A program made the position numbers and the translations under genes. A stretch of DNA of 64,000 bases from Shinella daejeonensis (GTDB lineage Bacteria > Pseudomonadota > Alphaproteobacteria > Rhizobiales > Rhizobiaceae): positions 1 through 64,000 of the forward strand of contig NZ_JAHWXY010000014.1 in the NCBI RefSeq assembly GCF_024281235.1, given 5' to 3'. Every line of letters begins with the position of its first letter. The first letter of the stretch is position 1. This document shows, piece after piece, positions 58,275 through 64,000 of the stretch. The notes beneath the pieces are model-generated. The model saw only the letters and a list, made by a program, of their open reading frames with translations, was not told where the DNA came from and made no database searches.

Positions 58275-59298
58275 ACCGGCACGCCACGCCGCCCGCGCCG
58301 TGCTGCGGGCAGCGCTTGCCGGCTTCGTGCTTTCCTTCGGCCTTCCGGCCGCAGCCTGCGCCGAAACGCTCGCGATAGCCGTCACGAGCCGGCCGCTCGA
58401 ACGGTTCCTGCCCGGTTCGGACCGGCGCGTCTTCGGCAGGCTCGAATTCCTGGGCGGCATCGTCTTTTCCTCGCGCGACCCTCTTCTCGGCGCGATTTCC
58501 TCCATCCGCCTGCGCAAGGACGGAGAGAATTTCGTCGCCGTTCTCGATACCGGCCACTGGCTGACCGGCCGCATCACCCGCAACGCGGAAGGCCGCCTGA
58601 ACGGCCTTGCCGACCTGAACATCCGCTCGATGATCGACGATAAGGGGCGCAGGGAGAACGCCAAAAGCCGGATGGATGCCGAAGGTCTCGCCATCGGCCG
58701 GGGAGAACTGCTCGTGAGCTACGAGTTTTCCCACCGCATCGATGCCTATCCCGATCCCGGCTTCATGGACGCCCGGCCGATCCGCCGGCTGCCCTTCCCC
58801 TTTCCGAAACGGGAAATGCGCAACAACCGCGGCCTGGAGACCATCGCCGTCTCACCCGAAAACGGCCCGCTCGGGGCGGTTGCGGTCACGGTCGCCGAAC
58901 GCAGCCTCGACGCGGATGGCAATCTTCTGGCGGCGATCCTCGACGGTCCCATGGCCGGCGCCTTCGCCGTCCGGCGAAACGATCCCTGGGATGCGACCGA
59001 CGGGGCCTTTCTGCCGGATGGCGATCTCCTGCTTCTGGAGCGGCGCTTCCGGCTTGCCGACGGCGTCGGCATGCGTATCCGCCGCATCGACGGCAAGACC
59101 ATCCGTCCGGGCGCCGTCGTCGACGGCGAAGTGCTGATCGACGCGGACCTCAGCCACCAGATCGACAATATGGAAGGGCTGGATGTCGTCTCCACTCCGG
59201 ACGGCGACACCCGCATCGTCATCGTATCCGACGACAATCATTCGATCCTGCAACGCAACCTGATGCTGGAATTCCGGCTGCTTCCCGCCGGAAAATGA
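58264..59298 (+). CDS. Esterase-like activity of phytase family protein, secreted
   Basis: A 344-residue secreted protein of the phytase-like esterase domain (a beta-propeller fold). N-terminal [22 protein letters not shown] is a signal peptide; the domain motifs include [40 protein letters not shown] and NRGLETIAV, with DNMEGLDVV near the end. The true substrate of this family is unclear. Start is uncertain: GTG codons at 58234, 58264 and 58300 are in frame, none with a good ribosome site. The upstream ones overlap the end of cobT, so translation may be coupled to it. Confidence 0.8.
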   Translation: MPAEPARHAARAVLRAALAGFVLSFGLPAAACAETLAIAVTSRPLERFLPGSDRRVFGRLEFLGGIVFSSRDPLLGAISSIRLRKDGENFVAVLDTGHWLTGRITRNAEGRLNGLADLNIRSMIDDKGRRENAKSRMDAEGLAIGRGELLVSYEFSHRIDAYPDPGFMDARPIRRLPFPFPKREMRNNRGLETIAVSPENGPLGAVAVTVAERSLDADGNLLAAILDGPMAGAFAVRRNDPWDATDGAFLPDGDLLLLERRFRLADGVGMRIRRIDGKTIRPGAVVDGEVLIDADLSHQIDNMEGLDVVSTPDGDTRIVIVSDDNHSILQRNLMLEFRLLPAGK

Positions 59299-59320
59299 AA
59301 ACCGCCCGAGCGGCGGTCTT
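59298..59320. terminator. Bidirectional terminator between the phytase-like gene and yhhQ
   Basis: ACCGCC (59301-59306) pairs with GGCGGT (59312-59317). On the minus strand it is followed by TTTTC and on the plus by CTTC. It lies between two converging genes; the yhhQ direction has the better T tract. Confidence 0.6.
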
Positions 59321-59332
59321 CGGCCCGGCCGT

Positions 59333-59971
59333 TCAGGCCGGCTTTTCCACGCCCGGCATCGGCTTCAGCCGGCTCATCAGCGCCCCATAGGGCAGCAGCA
59401 TGACGACGCCCACCAGCACCTTCACCGAAAAATCGCCGATCGCCCAGGAAATCCAGCGCGGTGTTTCAGCAAGGAAAACACCGAGAACCGGCGCCCATTC
59501 GATCGCGAAGGCATCGTTCGGCCCGATGATCGAGAAAACCGGCGCAAAGGCCAGCGAGAAGAACAGCGCCGTATCCAGCAGGGAGCCGGCCAGCGACGCC
59601 ACCAGCGGCGCGCGCCACCAGGTCTGGCGGCGTAGCCGGTTGAACACCGAGATATCGAGCAGCTGGCCGATCAGGAAGGCCGTGCCGGAGGCAATGGCGA
59701 TGCGCGGCGTGGACGCGCCGAAGGAGAAGGCGACCGCCACCAGGAAACCTGCCGCCACCACCCGCCGCGCGATACGCGGACCGAACTGGCGATTGGTGAG
59801 ATCGGTGACGAGGAAGGCGACCGGATAGGTGAAGGCGCCATAGGTCAGAAGATCGCCGAGACTGATGCCGAACAACGTTCCCGAGAGAGGAAACTGCACC
59901 AGCACGTTCGAGGCGACGACGACCGCCGTCATCAGGAGGACATAGATAAGGATATAGCGGTTCGCTTGCAT
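59333..59971 (-). CDS. Queuosine precursor transporter (YhhQ/VUT family)
   Basis: An integral membrane protein of 212 residues with about six helices, of the YhhQ/VUT-1 family. In E. coli YhhQ imports the queuosine precursors preQ0 and preQ1 for tRNA modification. Conserved parts are ASNVLVQFPLSG, LTYGAFTYPVAFLVTDLTNRQFG and SGTAFLIGQLLDISVFNRLR. A short hairpin in the leader covers part of its ribosome site, which could be a control element. Downstream of rpmB on the same strand, 116 bases apart. Confidence 0.88.
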   Translation of the reverse strand: MQANRYILIYVLLMTAVVVASNVLVQFPLSGTLFGISLGDLLTYGAFTYPVAFLVTDLTNRQFGPRIARRVVAAGFLVAVAFSFGASTPRIAIASGTAFLIGQLLDISVFNRLRRQTWWRAPLVASLAGSLLDTALFFSLAFAPVFSIIGPNDAFAIEWAPVLGVFLAETPRWISWAIGDFSVKVLVGVVMLLPYGALMSRLKPMPGVEKPA

Positions 59972-59997
59972 TTTTTTATCCTGGGTGATGCCACCAG
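59970..59997 (-). promoter_or_regulatory. Leader hairpin sequestering the yhhQ ribosome site
   Basis: On the minus strand CTGGTG pairs with CACCCAG (one bulged C) around the loop GCAT; the 3' arm contains the AG of the Shine-Dalgarno AGGA, followed by an A-rich stretch and the ATG at 59971. The loop GCAT is also complementary to ATGC at the start codon, so a small pseudoknot is possible. It resembles the size of a preQ1-I switch but does not match its consensus. Confidence 0.35.
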
Positions 59998-60026
59998 CGG
60001 AAGCAATGACGATTGTCGGAATGCAT

Positions 60027-60056
60027 CGGAGCCCGGCCGTTTCCGGTCAGGCTCCG
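60027..60056. terminator. Hairpin between rpmB and yhhQ
   Basis: CGGAGCC (60027-60033) pairs with GGCTCCG (60050-60056). A run of six A/T lies on the rpmB side, so for the leftward transcript the T run comes before the stem, not after. It may be a weak or processing stem rather than a classic terminator. Confidence 0.4.
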
Positions 60057-60087
60057 AAAAAAGTCTCGGCTTCCGGCTGGCTCAGGC

Positions 60088-60372
60088 TCAGGCGGCGGCC
60101 TTCTTGGCGATCTGGCGACGCAGCAGACGTGCGCGCATCGACAATTCGTTCTCGTCGGCCTTCAGCAGGAAGGCGTCGAGGCCACCGCGATGCTCGACCG
60201 AGCGCAGCGCCGCAGCGGAAACGCGAAGACGGAAACGCTGGCCGAGGGCGTCGGAAATCAGCGTCACGTTGCACAGGTTCGGCAGGAACTTGCGCTTCGT
60301 CTTGTTGTTTGCGTGGCTCACGTTGTTGCCCGACTGGACGCCCTTGCCGGTCAGTTCGCAATTACGGGACAT
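60088..60372 (-). CDS. rpmB: 50S ribosomal protein L28
   Basis: L28, a large-subunit ribosomal protein, 94 residues, close to the usual rhizobial length. The sequence has the conserved start [29 protein letters not shown], and [32 protein letters not shown]. There is no CxxC zinc ribbon. Single gene with yhhQ downstream. Confidence 0.97.
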   Translation of the reverse strand: MSRNCELTGKGVQSGNNVSHANNKTKRKFLPNLCNVTLISDALGQRFRLRVSAAALRSVEHRGGLDAFLLKADENELSMRARLLRRQIAKKAAA

Positions 60373-60630
60373 GGTACACCTATATGTTCTTGTGTTCGGG
60401 ACAACACGTTTCCGGCACCGTAACCGGCCGCGGTCCGTCTGGCCTTTTCAGGAAAGTCGCGGTTCTATAGTCACAGCGGGCGGCAACGTCAAGCCAAACC
60501 TGCGCATGACGCGGATTTCGATTGCCAGATACCCCGATTTGCAGGCAATAGCAAATCGGCGGGACCGGCCGGCGGCGTAGATTTGCCGCATTGGGCCGCT
60601 AGGCGGATGTCTTTCGACAGGAGCGGGCAG

Positions 60631-61407
60631 ATGAACGGGTTGAGATGGATTGCCGGCGCGGCCGCCTCGCTTGCGTTTGCAGGCTTTGCAACGCCGCTTT
60701 CTTCCGCCGGGCTCGAGCATCGTACGGACTACAGCATCCGGCTGGCGGGCCTGCCGATCGCCTTCGCCTCCTTCCGCTCGCAATTCGACGACAAGCGTTA
60801 CACGATCTCCGGCAGCCTCAAATCCGCCGGTCTCGCCGACATTTTCTCCAGCACCCGCGGCACCACCGAAGTCTCGGGCGTCATCCATCGCGCAAGTCTC
60901 AGGGCCCGGACCTATACCGTCTCCTATCGTAGCGGCAAGCGCGGCCGCGACATCGATGTGGCCTTCCGCAACGGCGACGTGGTGAAGGCCAGCATGACGC
61001 CGCCGCGCAAGCTGCCGAAAAACTGGGTGCCCGTCTCGCGCAACGACATGCGCGCCGTGCTCGATCCGATTTCCGGACTGATCATTCCCGCAGACGGGCG
61101 CGTCTGCCCGAAGACGCTGCCGATTTTCGATGGCGAATCGCGTCTCGACCTGAAACTTTCGGCCAAGGGCACCCGCCCCTTCTCGACCAGGGGCTTCAAG
61201 GGCGAGGCGATCGTCTGCGGCATCCGTTTCATTCCGCGCGCCGGCTACAAGAAGGGCCGCAGCGACGTGGAATATCTGCGCCGGCTCACGACGATGGAAA
61301 TCTGGTTTGCCAAGGCCGAGGGAGCGAATGTATACGCTCCCGTCTATGCCAAGATTCCGACCTCGCTTGGCCCCGTCACGGTTTCGGCCACGCGCTTCGG
61401 CGAATGA
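60631..61407 (+). CDS. DUF3108 domain-containing exported protein
   Basis: A 258-residue exported protein of unknown function. Signal peptide MNGLRWIAGAAASLAFAGFATPLSSA, then a beta-rich DUF3108 domain (YSIRLAGLPIAFASFRSQ, YTVSYRSGKRGRDIDVAF, MTPPRKLPKNWVPVS, GESRLDLKLS) related to lipoprotein-carrier-like folds, so envelope lipid handling is possible. I take the ATG at 60631, with AGGAG 7 bases upstream, over one at 60607 in the same frame. It is divergent from rpmB. Confidence 0.82.
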   Translation: MNGLRWIAGAAASLAFAGFATPLSSAGLEHRTDYSIRLAGLPIAFASFRSQFDDKRYTISGSLKSAGLADIFSSTRGTTEVSGVIHRASLRARTYTVSYRSGKRGRDIDVAFRNGDVVKASMTPPRKLPKNWVPVSRNDMRAVLDPISGLIIPADGRVCPKTLPIFDGESRLDLKLSAKGTRPFSTRGFKGEAIVCGIRFIPRAGYKKGRSDVEYLRRLTTMEIWFAKAEGANVYAPVYAKIPTSLGPVTVSATRFGE

Positions 61408-61446
61408 CGGCCACGCCGGTCGGCCAAACGCCAGGAGTGACCGGCC

Positions 61447-62322
61447 TTGACATTGCGCGCGACCCTGATCGGCTTTTCGGCCATTCTGATGTGGGCGCTT
61501 CTCGCCCTTTTCACGGCCGCCTCCGGCAAGATGCCGCCATTCCAGCTTTCCGCCATCTGCTTCCTGATCGGTAGCCTGCCCGGCATCGCGGTCCTTGCCG
61601 CCCGGCCCGAGCGGGCACGCCTGCTCCGCCAGCCCGCACGGGTCTGGATCACCGGCATCGTCGGACTGTTCGGCTATCATTTCCTGTATTTCACGGCGTT
61701 GCGCAACGCGCCGGCGGTGGAAGCGAGCCTCATCGCCTATCTCTGGCCGCTCTTCATCGTGGTCGGTTCGGCGCTGCTGCCGGGAGAGACGCTGCGCTGG
61801 AACCATGTGGCCGGCGCGCTCGCCGGTCTGGCCGGCACCGCGCTGATCGTCGGCGGTCAGGGCGTCGCCTTCGACAGCGCCCATGCCATGGGTTATGGCG
61901 CGGCATTGCTCTGCGCCTTCACCTGGGCGACCTACTCCCTCGCCACCCGTCGTTTCGGCGCGGTCTCCACCGATGTGGTCACCGGCTTCTGCCTTGCGAC
62001 CGCATTCCTCTCCCTCATCGCCCACCTGCTGCTGGAAACGCCGGTCTGGCCCGCCTCCGGCTTCGAATGGCTCGCTGTCGCCGGTCTCGGCCTGCTGCCG
62101 GTCGGCGCCGCCTTCTACGCCTGGGACTACGGCGTGAAGAAAGGGAATATCCAGATTCTCGGCGCGGCGAGCTACACCGCGCCGCTATTGTCCACGCTCG
62201 TTCTCATCTTCGCCGGGTTCGCCGAGCCGTCCTGGCGGATCGCGCTTGCATGCCTGCTCGTCACCGGCGGCGCAGTGCTTGCGGCCAAGGACATGATCCG
62301 CCGGCGCACGGCCCCGGCCTGA
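61447..62322 (+). CDS. DMT superfamily (EamA) transporter
   Basis: A 10-helix EamA-type transporter of 291 residues, with the two internal repeats (about 1-140 and 145-285). The sequence ITGIVGLFGYHFLYFTALRNAPAVEASLI and SLIAYLWPLFIVV resembles YddG, an exporter of aromatic amino acids, but the substrate is a guess. The start is TTG at 61447, with AGGAG 9 bases upstream; a second in-frame TTG is at 61453. It begins 39 bases after the DUF3108 gene. Confidence 0.85.
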   Translation: MTLRATLIGFSAILMWALLALFTAASGKMPPFQLSAICFLIGSLPGIAVLAARPERARLLRQPARVWITGIVGLFGYHFLYFTALRNAPAVEASLIAYLWPLFIVVGSALLPGETLRWNHVAGALAGLAGTALIVGGQGVAFDSAHAMGYGAALLCAFTWATYSLATRRFGAVSTDVVTGFCLATAFLSLIAHLLLETPVWPASGFEWLAVAGLGLLPVGAAFYAWDYGVKKGNIQILGAASYTAPLLSTLVLIFAGFAEPSWRIALACLLVTGGAVLAAKDMIRRRTAPA

Positions 62323-62333
62323 GGCCGCCGGCT

Positions 62334-63104
62334 TCAGAACGCGTCCTTGCGGGCGCGGATCTCCGCAAAAACCGCAGCGTCACTTGCCCTTTCCATGCCG
62401 AGATGGCGCCGGATCGCCGGATCGGCGGCTCGCAGGAACGGATTGGTCGCCTTCTCCTCGCCGATGGTCGTGGGCGCGGTGAAGCCGCCGGCGGCGCGCA
62501 GCGTCTCGATTGCCGCCACCCGCCGCGCCAGCGCCGCATTGTCCGGGTCGACCGTCCGCGCGAAGCGGGCGTTGGACAGCGTATATTCGTGGCCGAAATA
62601 GACCCGCGTCTTCTCGGGCAGGGCGGCAAGCTTCGTCAGCGAATTCCACATGTCGGCGGGACCGCCCTCGAACAGCCGGCCGCAACCGAGCGCAAAGAGC
62701 GTGTCGGCGGAAAAGAGCAGCTTTTCCTCCGGCAGATGGTAACAGACATGGCCCGCCGTATGGCCCGGCGTCGCAATGACCTCCACCCGCCGTCCGGCGA
62801 AGTCGAAGATATCGCCGCCGTCCACCCGTCGGTCGATGCCGGGAATGCGCGCCACCTCCCGCGCCGGCCCGGTGATCGTCACCCCGAACCGCGCCTTCAG
62901 CGCGAGATTGGCCTCCACGTGGTCCTGATGATGATGGGTGGTGAAGATGTGCCCCAGCGTCCAGCCGCGGCGGGCGAGCGCATCCAGGATCGCCTCTTCC
63001 TCCGGCGCGTCGATGCTCGCCGTCGCGCCGCTTTCCGGATCGTGCAGCAACACGCCGAAATTGTCGCTGCGGCAGGTGAAAAGTTCGATTTCCAGCGCGG
63101 CCAT
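62334..63104 (-). CDS. gloB: Hydroxyacylglutathione hydrolase (glyoxalase II)
   Basis: GloB hydrolyses S-lactoylglutathione to lactate and glutathione, ending methylglyoxal detoxification. The 256-residue protein is a metallo-beta-lactamase-fold enzyme with the motif [12 protein letters not shown] (binuclear metal site), a second His in [10 protein letters not shown], the [17 protein letters not shown] region and [12 protein letters not shown] near the C-terminus. The start at 63104 fits the family with GGGAG 9 bases before. The ORF could run 67 codons further but without similarity. It is divergent from the methyltransferase and converges with the DMT gene. Confidence 0.95.
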   Translation of the reverse strand: MAALEIELFTCRSDNFGVLLHDPESGATASIDAPEEEAILDALARRGWTLGHIFTTHHHQDHVEANLALKARFGVTITGPAREVARIPGIDRRVDGGDIFDFAGRRVEVIATPGHTAGHVCYHLPEEKLLFSADTLFALGCGRLFEGGPADMWNSLTKLAALPEKTRVYFGHEYTLSNARFARTVDPDNAALARRVAAIETLRAAGGFTAPTTIGEEKATNPFLRAADPAIRRHLGMERASDAAVFAEIRARKDAF

Positions 63105-63239
63105 GACGTTACTCCCTGCGCGATTGGCATATGCGCGGAATGTAAGGCAATCGACCTCGAAGTCCACCGGTTCCCTTCGCTTCCCCGCATCGCGCGAAAA
63201 CCCCTTCCACTTCGGCCGGAATTGCCTAGATTGGCGGAC

Positions 63240-64000
63240 ATGCATACCGATATCGTGGATCTTCGCGAATTCTACCACTCGCCGCTCGGCCGGCTGGCGG
63301 GCCACTCCATCGCCATGGCGCTGTCCTCCTTATGGGCGCGGATGCCGGAAGAACGGCTGGTCGGCCTCGGCTATGCCGTGCCCTATCTCGACCGGTTCCG
63401 TGCCGACACGGAGCGAACCTTCGCTTTCATGCCGGCCGGCCAGGGCGCGGTGAACTGGCCGCCGGGCGAGCCTTCGGCGACCGCTCTCGTCTTCGACGAG
63501 GATCTGCCCCTGCCGGATGCTTCGGTGGACCGGGTGCTGATGGTCCATTCGCTGGAATTCGCCGAAAGCCCCCGCGAAACGATGAAGGAACTGTGGCGGG
63601 TGCTGGCGCCCGGCGGCCGGCTGGTCATCGTCGTCCCGAACCGGCGCGGCTTCTGGGCGCGCATGGAGCACACGCCCTTCGGTTCCGGCCGCCCCTATTC
63701 GCGCGGCCAGCTGACGGCGCTCCTGCGCGAGACCAATTTCACGCCCGGCGCGACGGCCGAGGCGCTGTTCTTTCCGCCCTCGAAGCGGCGCAGCGTGCAG
63801 AAACTCCGCGGCCTGTTCGAACGGCTCGGACGCGCCCTCTGGCCGATATTTTCCGGGGTCATCGTCGTGGAGGCGCAAAAACGCCTCTACCAGGGCCTGC
63901 CCGTCGCCGCCCGGGCCTCACGCCGCGTTTTCGTGCCGGTGCTGACGCCCCATGGCGTGCCCTCGACCCGCAACGGCCTGCCGCCCCGCTGGCAAACCCT
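63240..64000 (+). CDS. Class I SAM-dependent methyltransferase (cut by window edge)
   Basis: The frame runs from the ATG at 63240 to the right edge without a stop, giving at least 253 residues. It begins [17 protein letters not shown] and has the methyltransferase features [57 protein letters not shown]. This is the type of methyltransferase 11 protein that lies divergent from gloB in rhizobia. The N-terminal SAM-binding glycine motif is weak (GLGYAVPYL), as is usual for this subgroup. Substrate unknown; the C-terminus is outside the window. Confidence 0.85.
   Translation, partial: MHTDIVDLREFYHSPLGRLAGHSIAMALSSLWARMPEERLVGLGYAVPYLDRFRADTERTFAFMPAGQGAVNWPPGEPSATALVFDEDLPLPDASVDRVLMVHSLEFAESPRETMKELWRVLAPGGRLVIVVPNRRGFWARMEHTPFGSGRPYSRGQLTALLRETNFTPGATAEALFFPPSKRRSVQKLRGLFERLGRALWPIFSGVIVVEAQKRLYQGLPVAARASRRVFVPVLTPHGVPSTRNGLPPRWQT

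Overview
This is a 64 kb piece of the main chromosome of a GC-rich alphaproteobacterium, most likely a member of the Rhizobiaceae (Rhizobium / Agrobacterium / Ensifer / Shinella type). The evidence is the gene set and its order: cobS-cobT beside a J-domain gene and bolA, aroK-aroB beside xerD and accA, lysC-ptsP-prfA-prmC-DUF4167, a C4-pathway hemA, tamA-tamB, and dispersed palindromic repeats of the rhizobial kind. I assign family level only. The third-codon G/C bias is so strong that very long open frames appear antisense to real genes; these are left out.

Layout. 1-322 is non-coding and holds a strong leftward promoter. 323-8.3 kb: M23 peptidase, clpB with a heat-shock-type promoter, DUF4167, prmC, prfA. 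8.3-12 kb: ptsP and lysC. 12-14.8 kb: a DeoR/GlpR-type regulator divergent from an SDR, then an AcuI-like reductase. 14.9-22 kb: a LysR gene followed by a complete NAD-dependent molybdenum formate dehydrogenase operon (fdsG-fdsB-fdsA-fdhD-fdsD), with a LysR-type palindrome over the LysR stop codon. 22-24.7 kb: a cytosolic PAS-PAS chemoreceptor and a CheW. 24.8-27.6 kb: arginine catabolism (rocD, rocF) divergent from an AsnC/Lrp regulator. 27.6-33.8 kb: tamB-tamA. 34-38.5 kb: a small lipoprotein and a form II CO-dehydrogenase-like (xanthine-oxidase family) coxS-coxL-coxM cluster. 38.5-41.2 kb: hemA behind an FNR/FixK box, then dxr. 41.3-44 kb: a META-MliC envelope protein, an unknown, a glycerophosphotransferase-like glycosyltransferase, tRNA-Arg(CCT). 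44-51.5 kb: M20 amidohydrolase, dacF, COG0523 GTPase, tusA, L,D-transpeptidase, accA, xerD. 51.6-58.3 kb: aroK, aroB, a CorC-like protein lacking its membrane domain, bolA, J-domain protein, cobS, cobT. 58.3-64 kb: phytase-like esterase, yhhQ, rpmB, DUF3108, a DMT exporter, gloB and a methyltransferase cut by the right edge.

The genes fall into core housekeeping (translation termination, shikimate, lysine, heme, isoprenoid, fatty acid and B12 synthesis), envelope work (TamAB, D,D- and L,D-peptidases, MliC, M23) and accessory energy metabolism (formate oxidation, a molybdenum hydroxylase, arginine use). I see no phage, insertion sequence, CRISPR array, toxin-antitoxin pair or recognisable defence system, and no convincing undescribed multi-gene system. 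The most useful leads are regulatory sites (fds operator, hemA anaerobox, yhhQ leader hairpin), the domain-deleted CorC protein, and the palindromic repeats.
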